Shown here piece after piece: positions 1-9,218 of a DNA stretch of 64,000 nucleotides. The DNA comes from Deltaproteobacteria bacterium (GTDB taxonomy: Bacteria; Desulfobacterota; Dissulfuribacteria; Dissulfuribacterales; DYLC01), in NCBI GenBank assembly GCA_028695735.1, contig JAQVIJ010000001.1:485081-549080 (forward strand). The letters run 5' to 3'. The translations under genes were made by a program, and so were the position numbers. Within the stretch, counting starts at the first letter, position 1. Every line of letters begins with the position of its first letter. The notes beneath the pieces were generated by a model. That model saw only the letters and a list, made by a program, of their open reading frames with translations. It was not told the origin of the DNA and ran no database searches.

Positions 1-3000
1 GGTCCACCTGCACGTTCGCAAGAGGCCGCTTTTGCAGGTCAACAACAGCCAGCAGAATGCCGGCAGAGGCATCCACACCACCTCCCGGTGCGGTCGAAGA
101 AACCAGGGTTGCGTTGGGGGCTGCATAGAAGGTGACCACCTCTCTGTAACCGGCCTTGAGCGACAAACCGGCCTTCACCTGCGTTTCACGCCAGCCGCCC
201 GCAACTTGCCATGATATCTCAGCCGACACTGTCTGCGGTGACAGGCTGTCCTGTGCCCAGAGGCCGTTGACATCCGTCACCCCCTGGAATATGGCCTGAT
301 TCTGCGTGTTCAATATGCGCACGGTCACATTGGAGACAGGAAGACCGGTAAAACCATTCAAAACCTGCACCTTGACACCGCTCTTGATATCAACTCCACC
401 CCCACCGGAAGAACACGACACATAAGAAGGCCGCAGCACCGTGGGCACCACAGGCAATTTCAGGTTATAGGTAGGCCTCTGCCCCAATCCCAGGATAATA
501 TCCAGAACCATGCCCTGATAACCGGCGGGCAAGGCCTTGATTCGATATTTTCCAGGCAGATCATGGCTGAAAACGGCCTTGCCGGTCCCATCTGTGACCA
601 GATCCAGGACGACCCCATCCCCCAGGCTCTCCACCTTAAATTTGGTATTGGCAATGGGCATGCCTGCCCCGTCCTTGAGCACAAGGGCCGCACTCACCAG
701 GGATGGATTGTCGCCGGCCCCGTCCTGACGCACCACAGCAGTGCTGTTTGAGGCAAAATAGAGGCTATATCCGGCCACATTGTCACTGGGAATGCTGATG
801 GGTAGAAACTCCCTGACCTCCTGCCAGGTCAAATTGCCTGTAGCGGCAGAGGCAGGCACTGTTGCAGAGAGACGGATGCCGTATGCAGTGGATGCAGTAA
901 GCCCCATACCCTGATACCGTCCGGATACATCTGTCAAGCCTGATTGCACCACAGCGCCGTTGGTGAGCGTGTATATCTCCACCATGACCCCGGCGACGGG
1001 TTGACCTGTGTATGGGTTCAGGACATCTATGGCAAGACCAGGGCAGGTCTGGGAGGTATTGCCGCCGTTTACGGGAAGCAACTCTTCCGTCACCTGCGGA
1101 TTCAAAACCTGAGGCAACTGGACATAACGGGCCGACTGCTGCCCTGCAGCCAGGGTCAAATCAAATGTGACCCCCTCATAACCTGCCTTTGTAACGGCCA
1201 CGGAATACTGACCTGGATACAGGCCGCTTATTTCCACCTTGCCGGAGGAATTACTCACAAAATCCCCTATGACTGATTCGGCCTTGTAAAGCCTGACCAT
1301 AGCGCCCGAAAGCGCCTTTGCCGATGTATCGAAGACGGAGATACTCAAGCTGGCAGTGGAACTCGAATTAGATGGAACAGAGCCGTTTAGGCTGGATATA
1401 CCGGCATATTTCCCCAAAAACGAAAGAAACACCGGCAAAACCTTGCCCTGCACAATCTGATTGTAGGAGATGTCGATGTCCTGCCATGCCTGCCATGTCC
1501 CTCCATCAGGCCCGGGCTGACCAGGCGTAGCCACTCGCAGGGTATAGGCCCTGCCGGCAGGCAGCGGCGAAAGCACGGCCTTGCCGACGCCGTCCGTCAC
1601 TCCTGAGGCAGCCACTGTATCGGAAGACAAGGCGCTGACCTCCATGCCGGAAGCAGGGGCAAGGGTCAGGGCATCCCTGGCCTCCATGCGCAGACCAGTC
1701 GTCATCAGAGGATTGACCACCAGGTTCAGGGTTGTCTTGTCAAGGGTCAGAGAAAACTGATTGATCTCCGAGAACAACGAGCCTGTGTAGGCCACCCAGT
1801 AGAATTTGATCCCCTTTCTGACTCGGGCCACGCTGCAACAGCCGGTAATATCTGTCCGGCAGCCATAGGTACCCCGCAGATCCACGACCTGTGCATCCGC
1901 CACAGCCGTTCCGCTGCCGGACCCCTCCTTCACACATAGCTTCAGATTGCCATACTCATAGACATCCGTGCTGGGCGCAACCAGGGCCAAAATGCGCAGG
2001 GTGACATCAACTGTCTGGTCCTTTGGCACAGTCACCTGGTCTTGGGCAGGGTCGTAGGTCTCCTTTGAGGCCGTAAGGTCGTAGGTACCTGCATCCACGC
2101 CGTCAAATACACAGACACCGTCATCACCGGTAAAACAAGTGCCAAGGATATGCCCTGCCTGTCCATAGGTCACGGCAGCTCCGGCCACAGGCAGTGACGT
2201 GAGACTCTCCAGCACCTGCACACGAATAGCCCCAAGAATGCTTACAAGCACATCCTCATTCACACCAAAAACCGTCCAATCTGCGGCGCCATCCTTGGCA
2301 CCGTTTAAGGCAACTGCAAAAACGGCATGAATGCCGTCAGAAAAGGGCAGAGAAACATTGAGACCAGTAGCAAGCACCGGATCTGCCGGTGACGGCTCCA
2401 CAATGGAAAAGGGGTCCAGCCACGTAACACTGGAACTCGCGGACGCTGTGGCGGAGAGCTGCACAGGACTTGTATCGTAGCGTTTATTCCGCTCAGGGGC
2501 CGTAATGGAGATGTTCACAGGGCTATCCGAAAACACAGCCAGACCGCCGCCCGTGCGATAGAGTTCCAGATCCGCTGCACTTTTGTTGTTGGATATTACA
2601 GGAAGCTGAACAACACCTGTGGACGGCTTGGCCTTCCATTTGAAAAAGATGCGGCCTAACTCCTCTGCACCTGAGGTATTTACGGGCTGCTGAAAGGCAA
2701 AGGCCATTCTCATTGTCTTTAAGTAAGGCCTATCCTGGTCATAGACGGCATCCAACACAGATGCCATGTAAAAAAAGGTGGGTGTTGCAGTGGCAAGAGG
2801 GCCTTTGGAGAGCTTCACGCGATTGGAGGCCTCCAGGACAGGCTCTATATAACGGGTGTCCACCAGCACATCAAAGGAGCCTGTCTGAAGCCTCTCACCC
2901 TTTATCACGATGGGGATGCCGGCCTCGTCTCCTGTGTGGGCAGCGGTTGGGGCAAGAAAGAAAAGGTCTGTTCTTGCCCCTGCCTCCTGCACAAAACACA

Positions 3001-3049
3001 AGAGAAGCATCAGGATAAAGCCTGCCAACACAGCGCCCTGTCGCGACAT
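1..3049 (-). CDS. Large exported protein with repeated carboxypeptidase-regulatory-like (Ig-like) domains, 3' end beyond window
   Basis: Reading the minus strand from the ATG at 3049 gives an uninterrupted frame of 1016 codons that leaves the window. A strong Shine-Dalgarno (AGGAGGGG) lies about 8 bases upstream. The N-terminus is a signal peptide (MSRQGAVLAGFILMLLLCFV, then a QEAGA-like cleavage region). Residues about 27-190 look like a cohesin-type beta domain (tentative). From about residue 270 onward there are roughly seven repeats of the carboxypeptidase regulatory-like fold, each with a pattern like 'V.V....G.PV.GA.V......G...TD..G...F..L..G.Y.V...A.GY'. A few Cys occur in the first two repeats. 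Such domains are usually extracellular structural or adhesive modules; no enzyme is visible. It lies downstream of flgE, separated by a hairpin, so it may be an independent unit. Function unknown. Confidence 0.85.
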   Translation of the reverse strand, partial: MSRQGAVLAGFILMLLLCFVQEAGARTDLFFLAPTAAHTGDEAGIPIVIKGERLQTGSFDVLVDTRYIEPVLEASNRVKLSKGPLATATPTFFYMASVLDAVYDQDRPYLKTMRMAFAFQQPVNTSGAEELGRIFFKWKAKPSTGVVQLPVISNNKSAADLELYRTGGGLAVFSDSPVNISITAPERNKRYDTSPVQLSATASASSSVTWLDPFSIVEPSPADPVLATGLNVSLPFSDGIHAVFAVALNGAKDGAADWTVFGVNEDVLVSILGAIRVQVLESLTSLPVAGAAVTYGQAGHILGTCFTGDDGVCVFDGVDAGTYDLTASKETYDPAQDQVTVPKDQTVDVTLRILALVAPSTDVYEYGNLKLCVKEGSGSGTAVADAQVVDLRGTYGCRTDITGCCSVARVRKGIKFYWVAYTGSLFSEINQFSLTLDKTTLNLVVNPLMTTGLRMEARDALTLAPASGMEVSALSSDTVAASGVTDGVGKAVLSPLPAGRAYTLRVATPGQPGPDGGTWQAWQDIDISYNQIVQGKVLPVFLSFLGKYAGISSLNGSVPSNSSSTASLSISVFDTSAKALSGAMVRLYKAESVIGDFVSNSSGKVEISGLYPGQYSVAVTKAGYEGVTFDLTLAAGQQSARYVQLPQVLNPQVTEELLPVNGGNTSQTCPGLAIDVLNPYTGQPVAGVMVEIYTLTNGAVVQSGLTDVSGRYQGMGLTASTAYGIRLSATVPASAATGNLTWQEVREFLPISIPSDNVAGYSLYFASNSTAVVRQDGAGDNPSLVSAALVLKDGAGMPIANTKFKVESLGDGVVLDLVTDGTGKAVFSHDLPGKYRIKALPAGYQGMVLDIILGLGQRPTYNLKLPVVPTVLRPSYVSCSSGGGGVDIKSGVKVQVLNGFTGLPVSNVTVRILNTQNQAIFQGVTDVNGLWAQDSLSPQTVSAEISWQVAGGWRETQVKAGLSLKAGYREVVTFYAAPNATLVSSTAPGGGVDASAGILLAVVDLQKRPLANVQVD

Positions 3050-3079
3050 ATTCCACCCCTCCTTCAACAGAATCATTAC

Positions 3080-3132
3080 GGATCCCATGCGCCTACTTGG
3101 GCATAATGCACAAAACCATGCGCATGGGACCC
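3080..3132. repeat. Inverted repeat between flgE and the exported repeat protein
   Basis: Two 13-base arms, GGATCCCATGCGC (3080-3092) and GCGCATGGGACCC (3120-3132), pair with one mismatch around a 27-base loop. There is no clear U-tract on either side, so this is more a stable hairpin (mRNA end processing or partial termination after flgE) than a textbook Rho-independent terminator. Confidence 0.55.
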
Positions 3133-3145
3133 ATAATTCTCCACT

Positions 3146-4645
3146 TTATCTCTTCATGGCGATCAGTTCATTCAACATATCGTCTGTAGTGGTGATGAGC
3201 CTGGAATTGGCCTGAAATGCCCTCTGAGTGGTGATGAGCCTGACAAACTCGGTACTCAAATCCACTGTGGACTGCTCCAATGCGTTTGAAGCTATGGAAC
3301 CCAGACCGTTTGTGCGGGGCTGACCGGTTATCGGGGCCCCTGAAGTAGTCGTTTCCACAAACAGGCTCCCGCCCGCCTTGCCCAGGTCAGTGGGGCTGTT
3401 GAACCTTGCCAGAACGAGCTGGGCCAGGGAGATGATACGGCCATTGGAGTAATGACCGGATATCACACCCTCTGTGTTGACGCTCAATGACTCCAAAAAA
3501 CCAGGCCCGAAGCCGTTCTGGTCATAAAAGGTGGTGTTGGATCTATTGGCGTATTGAGTCGTGGTAATAGCCTCTGTGTTCCACTTGGTTATTGTGGGCG
3601 GCGTCGTAGTCCTATCCACGGTTGCATTGGCGCCGAAATTCAGCTCCATTATCTGAGCGGACACATCCTGATTGGTCGTTGGGTCGATGGTGCCGGTAGG
3701 CGGCATGAAAAAACCGACCAATTGCGGGTAATTATGGTTGCCGTATGTGGCATTTTCCCAAGCGCCGTTGTTATAACGCTGCACCAGACTGGTCTTGTCA
3801 CCAGGTGCGCCATATATGGCATCGATCTGGCCTTGGGGGGTGAAGGATATACATCCCTTCATCAACATGCCTGCCTGTGGCGTGCCGGCGGCGGCGCTCC
3901 TGTCATCCTGGGGATTTATGGTCACAAGAAACTCCCACTCCCTCTCGTTGGCTGTCCTGTCAAAATAGACCGTGAGATCATGGGTGTTGCCCAGACTGTC
4001 ATAGACGGTAAGCGTTGTCTTGTATTCATAATGTATATTGGGCGTAAGGGTGCCGGCCGCCTTGCCTGAAGTGGATGTCCAGTCGTCCTCCAGGGTGGCC
4101 GCGCTGATGGGGCTTGACACACGGCTGTCCAGATTCACCGCAACGGTGGCCAGATTGGTGGCCACAGGCGGGGATGAATTGTCTATCTGAATGCTATGTA
4201 TGGAGCCCACCACCTCCTCGGTGCCGTCCGGCTGTGTCTGCATCTGCCAACCCTGCACACGCAAACCTGCGGGATTCACCATATAGCCCTTTTGATCTAC
4301 TGTAAACTGGCCTGCCCTCGTAAAATACTTGCTGTTTTCTATCTTCGGATCGGTCACCTCGAAGAAGCCGTTGCCTGCAATGGCCAGGTCGGTGGGGGAT
4401 GCGGTGCTCTCAAATGACCCCTGGCTGAAAATAGATGATACATCGGACATAGCCGAGCCGCGACCGATCTGTGAGCTGCCGCGCGCCGTGTTGATGGTCT
4501 GGGCCATGATATCCTGAAAGGTGGTCCTGGCCCCCTTGAAACCTGTGGTATTGATATTGGCTATGTTATCGCCCATAACCTGCATGGCATTGCCGAGATT
4601 GACCAGTCCTGTTACGCCTGAATAAAGTGAGCTTGAAAGTCCCAT
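3146..4645 (-). CDS. flgE: Flagellar hook protein FlgE
   Basis: This 499-residue protein builds the flagellar hook, the universal joint between basal body and filament; it is exported by the flagellar type III system. The N-terminal rod/hook signature is clear at about residues 9-45 (SGVTGLVNLGNAMQVMGDNI, then ANINTTGFKGARTTF), and the C-terminal helix at about 460-497 carries the matching motif (STEFVRLITTQRAFQANSRL). The middle is the variable D1/D2 region. The length is within the normal FlgE range. The start has a good AAGGAGGA site. It is the last gene of a leftward fliK-flgD-flgE cluster, 32 bases after flgD, the usual hook-assembly order. Confidence 0.95.
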   Translation of the reverse strand: MGLSSSLYSGVTGLVNLGNAMQVMGDNIANINTTGFKGARTTFQDIMAQTINTARGSSQIGRGSAMSDVSSIFSQGSFESTASPTDLAIAGNGFFEVTDPKIENSKYFTRAGQFTVDQKGYMVNPAGLRVQGWQMQTQPDGTEEVVGSIHSIQIDNSSPPVATNLATVAVNLDSRVSSPISAATLEDDWTSTSGKAAGTLTPNIHYEYKTTLTVYDSLGNTHDLTVYFDRTANEREWEFLVTINPQDDRSAAAGTPQAGMLMKGCISFTPQGQIDAIYGAPGDKTSLVQRYNNGAWENATYGNHNYPQLVGFFMPPTGTIDPTTNQDVSAQIMELNFGANATVDRTTTPPTITKWNTEAITTTQYANRSNTTFYDQNGFGPGFLESLSVNTEGVISGHYSNGRIISLAQLVLARFNSPTDLGKAGGSLFVETTTSGAPITGQPRTNGLGSIASNALEQSTVDLSTEFVRLITTQRAFQANSRLITTTDDMLNELIAMKR

Positions 4646-4677
4646 AGTATCCTCCTTATATTATTATTTTATTGTTT

Positions 4678-5361
4678 TTACCAGATGCTGTCCACATCGG
4701 AGAGCGCAAGTTTCGGGCCCTCTTGCAGCCCAAGAGTAGGCAGACCGTCCTTGGCATAGACGAGATTCGCCACAGTGCCCGTGGTCCAGGTAGTTACGTT
4801 CACATTCTCTTTGTTCTCGTTTACGGCCTTGATGCTCACCGAGTACACACCGTCAGGCGCCTGCTCTCCGGCATCTGTAAGACCATCCCAATTGAGGTCA
4901 TGCATGCCCTTGGTCAATGCCCCCATATCCAGTGTGCGCACCACATTGCCCTTTGCATCCTTAATTACAGCCACAGCGCTCGCAGCATCTGCCGAAGCAT
5001 CCACCTGAAACTGACGATACGCACCGCCTCTCAAGTCCAGGAGACCGCCCTTGTAGCGCACCTCATGTCCGATATATGAAAGCGCGCTCAGATTATTTCT
5101 TTCCTGATCAGCGGAAACCAGCTTGGACATGGCGTCATTGTTCTTCTGAAGCAGGTCCACCATATTGAACTGGGCCATCTGCGTAGCCATCTCGGCGCTC
5201 TCCATGGGCTTGGTGGGGTCCTGAAACTGAAGCTGTGTAAGAAACAGTTTCATGAAATCATCCCTGCTCAGAGATCCTCGCTCCTTGGGATCCACATACT
5301 TGGGCTGCGTATCGGAACTGGTTGTGCCGCCTATGACATTGGTAATATTGGAAGTAACCAT
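4678..5361 (-). CDS. flgD: Flagellar hook-capping protein FlgD
   Basis: FlgD (227 residues) is the scaffold cap under which FlgE subunits polymerise, and it is discarded when the hook is complete. The conserved N-terminal segment at about residues 33-70 (DDFMKLFLTQLQFQDPTKPM, then ESAEMATQMAQF) is diagnostic. The C-terminal half holds the FlgD Ig/tudor-like region, including 'GMHDLNWDGLTDAGEQAPDG'. An AAGGAGAA Shine-Dalgarno precedes the ATG. It sits between fliK (23 bases upstream) and flgE, and is very likely co-transcribed with both. Confidence 0.95.
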   Translation of the reverse strand: MVTSNITNVIGGTTSSDTQPKYVDPKERGSLSRDDFMKLFLTQLQFQDPTKPMESAEMATQMAQFNMVDLLQKNNDAMSKLVSADQERNNLSALSYIGHEVRYKGGLLDLRGGAYRQFQVDASADAASAVAVIKDAKGNVVRTLDMGALTKGMHDLNWDGLTDAGEQAPDGVYSVSIKAVNENKENVNVTTWTTGTVANLVYAKDGLPTLGLQEGPKLALSDVDSIW

Positions 5362-5384
5362 GATTCTTCTCCTTCAGGACATCC

Positions 5385-7415
5385 TCATATGATCAGATGC
5401 AGTCTGCCGTTTGCATTGGATTTGAATATGGGCGCAGCCTGCCTTGTTTCCTCTTCGTCCACATTTTTTGCAGAAAACATGCCAGGCCAATCTCCTTTGA
5501 AGGATGCCCAGCGTTCTTGAGGGGTATTCTGCTGAAAACCCTGGTCCAAGGATGCAAAATCAGCAAATCCGCCGGCCTCCACCCTTAAAGTCGATACCTC
5601 CATGCCTTTTTGAACCAGCTGGCCACGCAGCTGCTCCATATGACCTTCCAAAACCGTGCGCACACTTGCATGTTCGGCCACAAAATTAACGGAAAGCTGA
5701 TTCCCGGAATCCAGCACCATATTCACTCGCACACGCCCCAGCTCCGGAGGGTCCAGATACAATACGACACGTCTGGGCAGTGTCTGACCCTGTTCCATGC
5801 CTTTTGTAATGATACTTTCTGCCTCTCTGGTAACGGCATGCACCGGCACATTTCTCCGGACAACCACCGTTTCCCTGGATTCCATTCTCTGCCCCCCTGT
5901 AATCTGCTGCAAATCCGGTGAGTTATTTGAGGGCATGTCCTCTATATCCTGTTCGAAAGGCCGTGAACTCTCATTTCCGGAGGTTCCGCCCTGCGAAAAG
6001 GCAAACGGCTCGACCTGACCCTGTCGGACATCCTTGTTTTCAGCGGGAGCCTGGGAAAGATCCTTGAGCGATTCCTTCAGGTCTGCAAAAACAGCCTGCT
6101 TTCCTCGTATATGGGCAGATTTTTCCTGGTTGACGCCTGGAACAGGCAGGGCCAGCGGCTCACCCTGTATCTGGGCATCGCTGTCATCACCGGCAGCCGT
6201 ATCCACCGCACCGACGATGGCTTTATTCACCGGCAGTTCCAGGGAATCGGCTGTTTTTATCTGATTGGAATCAGCGGATATCCCTGCAGAAACGGGCGGC
6301 TGCATCAGAAGTTCCAAAACAGAACGCAGATCTCTTGAATCCCCCTGCGAAACCGACGCGCGAAAACTCTCCAGCAAACCCGGCGGAAACAAACCCTCAA
6401 GCGAACTCGAAGACGATGACAACACTGAATCCGACCCCGATGAAGCGGATACAACGGCATCAGGCGCAACGGCAGGACCAACACCTGCAGAAACAGACGG
6501 CTGCACCAGAAGTTCCAAAACAGAACGCAGTTCTCCTGAATCCCGCTGCGAAACCGACGCGCGAAAACTCTCCAGCAAACCCGGCGGAAACAAACCCTCA
6601 AGCGAACTCGAAGACGATGACAACACTGAATCCGACCCCGATGAAGCGGGTGCAACGGCATCAGGCGCAACGGCAGGACCACTGGAATCAGCAGCAACCA
6701 TGGGTGACGGCTGGAAGGAAGTGGCCGGCCCGGCACTCACAGCGGCCTTTGAATCCATTGAATTGTCCTGAGAAACGGCCTTGCACCAGTTTACAGAGGC
6801 GGCCTGGGCACCTGTGTTCAGCCCCAAAACCGAGCTCCTGCCGGGACTCGCGGCCTGTGCCAACGGCCCGGCAAAGGACATGAGCCAGATGGCCAGGGCA
6901 AGCTTCTGGGCCTCCTGCATGTCCAATGGGCCTGCCTGGACATCCTCTGCATCGGCGGCCTGTGTCTCCACAGCAGGCGCAGCCTCCTCTGGCATGTCAT
7001 TGGAAAAGGTATTGTTGATTTGAAGCCGTTGCAAAACCAGCTGTAACTGTTTCAAATCGCCCTGATTCACCACATGCGCCAACATCTGCTGGACATCCTG
7101 AGGCAACTGCTGCACCAAAACAGCAAGTTGCTGTAACTGTCTTTCATCGGGCATCTGTGCCGTCTTTGCAGGGCCTGATGAAGGATCAACGCCGTTTGTA
7201 ATAGTGGAAGTCCCCTGCGCGGACGCAGGGCCTATATCTGATTGTTTTGAAGAGTTCCCGGACCTGGATACTGCATTGATTTTGGCCATGATATCCTGAA
7301 ACCCACCGCTTCGACCCAACAGGCTGGAATCCCCTGAGGGACCATGGGAATCAGGCATGACACCAGGACCTGCCAAAGACGGCGCATCCGTCAAAACTGG
7401 TAACGCATTCATCAT
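5385..7415 (-). CDS. fliK: Flagellar hook-length control protein FliK
   Basis: FliK (676 residues) is the molecular ruler that switches flagellar export from hook to filament subunits. The identifying part is the C-terminal hook-length domain at about residues 540-625 (VVLYLDPPELGRVRVNMVLD, then LSVNFVAEHASVRTVLEGHM, then EQLRGQLVQKGMEVSTLRVE). The long N-terminal part is low-complexity, rich in Ser, Ala, Gln and Pro, as expected for the ruler region. Within it a 67-residue unit is duplicated in tandem (listed separately), with a run of Ser residues in each copy. A GGAGG site lies 7 bases before the ATG. It leads the fliK-flgD-flgE operon. Confidence 0.93.
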   Translation of the reverse strand: MMNALPVLTDAPSLAGPGVMPDSHGPSGDSSLLGRSGGFQDIMAKINAVSRSGNSSKQSDIGPASAQGTSTITNGVDPSSGPAKTAQMPDERQLQQLAVLVQQLPQDVQQMLAHVVNQGDLKQLQLVLQRLQINNTFSNDMPEEAAPAVETQAADAEDVQAGPLDMQEAQKLALAIWLMSFAGPLAQAASPGRSSVLGLNTGAQAASVNWCKAVSQDNSMDSKAAVSAGPATSFQPSPMVAADSSGPAVAPDAVAPASSGSDSVLSSSSSSLEGLFPPGLLESFRASVSQRDSGELRSVLELLVQPSVSAGVGPAVAPDAVVSASSGSDSVLSSSSSSLEGLFPPGLLESFRASVSQGDSRDLRSVLELLMQPPVSAGISADSNQIKTADSLELPVNKAIVGAVDTAAGDDSDAQIQGEPLALPVPGVNQEKSAHIRGKQAVFADLKESLKDLSQAPAENKDVRQGQVEPFAFSQGGTSGNESSRPFEQDIEDMPSNNSPDLQQITGGQRMESRETVVVRRNVPVHAVTREAESIITKGMEQGQTLPRRVVLYLDPPELGRVRVNMVLDSGNQLSVNFVAEHASVRTVLEGHMEQLRGQLVQKGMEVSTLRVEAGGFADFASLDQGFQQNTPQERWASFKGDWPGMFSAKNVDEEETRQAAPIFKSNANGRLHLII
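6283..6681 (-). repeat. Tandem 201-bp duplication inside fliK
   Basis: Two adjacent copies with a 201-base (67-codon) period occupy about 6283-6483 and 6484-6681. Matching blocks include GTTCCAAAACAGAACGCAG at 6311 and again at 6512, and long identical stretches around 6350-6480 and 6551-6681. Each encodes the same Ser-rich segment ending in 'LEGLFPPGLLESFRASVSQ'. The copies are in frame, so the ruler region of FliK has been lengthened by one unit without disruption. The near identity suggests a recent duplication. Confidence 0.9.
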
Positions 7416-7516
7416 ATCTCTGCCTCCATGAATGGATAGTCATGGTTATCTCAGCAAGGCCTGTGCCATTCCCAGGTCTGGCAAGATGTAGTATTGCAAA
7501 AAGCCGCACTGCCTCA

Positions 7517-7545
7517 TTGACAAGCCCCGCTCTCTCTTATATAAA
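7517..7545 (+). promoter_or_regulatory. Sigma70-type promoter of tRNA-Pro
   Basis: A perfect -35 box TTGACA (7517-7522), a 17-base spacer and a -10 box TATAAA (7540-7545) end 10 bases before the tRNA-Pro gene, which fits transcription starting at or just before the mature 5' end. The promoter probably also serves the purine gene that follows. Confidence 0.6.
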
Positions 7546-7555
7546 GTTTCCAAGT

Positions 7556-7632
7556 CGGGACGTGGCTCAGTCTGGTAGAGCACAGCGTTCGGGACGCTGG
7601 GGTCGGAGGTTCGAATCCTCTCGTCCCGACCA
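7556..7632 (+). tRNA. tRNA-Pro (anticodon CGG)
   Basis: A full cloverleaf can be drawn: acceptor CGGGACG/CGTCCCG, D arm GCTCAGTCTGGTAGAGC, anticodon stem CAGCG/CGCTG with loop TTCGGGA (anticodon CGG), T arm GGAGG-TTCGAAT-CCTCT, discriminator A and an encoded CCA end. The C1-G72 pair and A73 are typical of bacterial tRNA-Pro. It lies 27 bases upstream of the IMP cyclohydrolase gene. Confidence 0.96.
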
Positions 7633-7659
7633 TTTTTCACCTTTGCAAGGAGTAATCCC

Positions 7660-8280
7660 ATGTTTATTCCCATAAAAAGGGCCTTGATCAGCGTAACGGA
7701 TAAAAACGGCATAGACACACTGGCAAAAGAACTCTCGGAAATGGGGGTCGAAATAGTCTCCACAGGCGGCACGGCCAAGGCCATTCGAGCTGCCGGAGTA
7801 CCGGTCAAGGACATATCCGAACTCACCGGTTTCCCCGAGATGATGGACGGCCGGGTCAAAACCCTTCACCCAAGGGTGCACGGCGGCATACTGGCTGTCA
7901 GAGAAAATTCTACCCATATGGAACAGATGCAGGCAAACGGCATATCCCCTATCGATCTGGTGGTCGTGAATCTGTATGCTTTTGAAAAAACAGTTGCAAA
8001 ACAGGGTGTTACCCTTTCAGAAGCCATAGAAAACATAGACATCGGCGGCCCTACCCTGTTGCGTTCCTCTGCGAAAAACTTCCGATATGTGACCGTAGTG
8101 GTAGATCCTGCTGATTACAGCCTGTTGCTGAAGGAGATGAAGGCCAACAACGGCGCCACCACACTGATCACTCGATTCAATCTGGCCCGCAAGGTATTCG
8201 CCACCACCGCCGCATACGACAAGGCTATAACGGCATATCTTGCCACCATCGACACATCCAAACAGGCAGAATTTGCCTAA
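7660..8280 (+). CDS. purH: Stand-alone IMP cyclohydrolase domain (PurH N-terminal half)
   Basis: IMP cyclohydrolase closes 5-formamidoimidazole-4-carboxamide ribotide to IMP, the last step of purine synthesis. The 206 residues match only the N-terminal MGS-like/cyclohydrolase half of PurH: '[17 protein letters not shown]' (about 30-46), '[20 protein letters not shown]' (about 59-78), '[16 protein letters not shown]' (about 124-139) and the domain's usual end around '[13 protein letters not shown]'. The AICAR transformylase half of normal bifunctional PurH is absent, and the next ORF is aroD, so the transformylase must be encoded elsewhere or replaced. A clean stop and a good AAGGAG site before the ATG argue against a recent truncation. 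The gene symbol refers to this half only. Confidence 0.85.
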   Translation: MFIPIKRALISVTDKNGIDTLAKELSEMGVEIVSTGGTAKAIRAAGVPVKDISELTGFPEMMDGRVKTLHPRVHGGILAVRENSTHMEQMQANGISPIDLVVVNLYAFEKTVAKQGVTLSEAIENIDIGGPTLLRSSAKNFRYVTVVVDPADYSLLLKEMKANNGATTLITRFNLARKVFATTAAYDKAITAYLATIDTSKQAEFA

Positions 8281-8336
8281 CAGACAAGGGCACCTCGAAA
8301 GACATCCCTGAAGGGATTCATCTTCTCCCAGAAACC

Positions 8337-9074
8337 ATGATTGATTTGGGGCAAAAACCTTTTGTATGCGTTTCCTTGCCATGTGACACCGAAACATCCC
8401 TTTACAGCCTGCTAAAAAAGGCTGTTGAACAAAAGGCCGGTCTTGTGGAGATCCGCCTGGATTACCTTGCCGATCCCCACCGAATCGATCTGAGGGCATT
8501 ATGCCGTAACGCCCCTGTGCCGCTACTGTTCACCAACAGGGCCGCTTTCGAAGGAGGCCGCTTTCGCGGCGGAGAAGAAGAAAGGATAGCCCTTCTGGTC
8601 GATGCCATTGAGGCTGGCGCCGCTTGTGTGGATGTGGAACTCGCCACGGATCAAAACCTGCGCCGGCTGGTACAGACAAGGGCGCGAAAACATGGGTGCA
8701 CATACATCATATCCCATCATGACTTCGCCTGTACACCGGATCTGCACACCCTTCACAGGCTGCTGGCAGAGATGGAGATGACAGCCGCAGACATACTCAA
8801 ACTGGTAACCACCGCTATGAATGCAGATGATGTCAAACGGCTCCTCTCGCTGTATGAATGGCGGTCCAATGGCACTGAATCCCCTTTTGAACCGAATGAA
8901 ACCATGCAAAAGCACCTTATCGCCTTCTGCATGGGAGAAAGGGGACGTATGAGCCGGCTTTGCGCCCTGACCCTTGGTGCCGGCTTCACCTATGCCGCCC
9001 TTGAATCAGGCCATGAAACTGCTTCGGGACAACTTTCGATCTCCGAGGTGAGGAGATTTCTGGATTATTGGTAA
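8337..9074 (+). CDS. aroD: Type I 3-dehydroquinate dehydratase
   Basis: AroD converts 3-dehydroquinate to 3-dehydroshikimate in aromatic amino acid synthesis through a Schiff base. The 245-residue protein has the type I hallmarks: 'VEIRLDYL' early, the catalytic His pair in 'IISHHDF' (residues 127-128), the Schiff-base Lys155 in 'ADILKLVTT', and the C-terminal 'SGQLSI' loop. The Shine-Dalgarno is weak. It follows the cyclohydrolase gene by 56 bases and may share its transcript. A compact stand-alone AroD rather than an AroDE fusion. Confidence 0.92.
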   Translation: MIDLGQKPFVCVSLPCDTETSLYSLLKKAVEQKAGLVEIRLDYLADPHRIDLRALCRNAPVPLLFTNRAAFEGGRFRGGEEERIALLVDAIEAGAACVDVELATDQNLRRLVQTRARKHGCTYIISHHDFACTPDLHTLHRLLAEMEMTAADILKLVTTAMNADDVKRLLSLYEWRSNGTESPFEPNETMQKHLIAFCMGERGRMSRLCALTLGAGFTYAALESGHETASGQLSISEVRRFLDYW

Positions 9075-9218
9075 AACAGCCTGTTTTCCCTCTTGTTTTT
9101 TCCTTGAAAACAGTTAAACAATATGCAGATTGCCTTTCACCAACTAAATTGTAGGGGTACGTTGCCGCGTGCCCTATATCGGGCGCATGCAATGCGCCTC
9201 CACAGGGGTCTATAACCA

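Noticed and set aside
3554-4069. 171-codon plus-strand frame opposite flgE
   Set aside because: Antisense to a confidently identified gene, with no domain or ribosome site.
6265-6883. Repetitive open frames on the plus strand across fliK
   Set aside because: They are shadows of the fliK duplication and have no start signals or family match.
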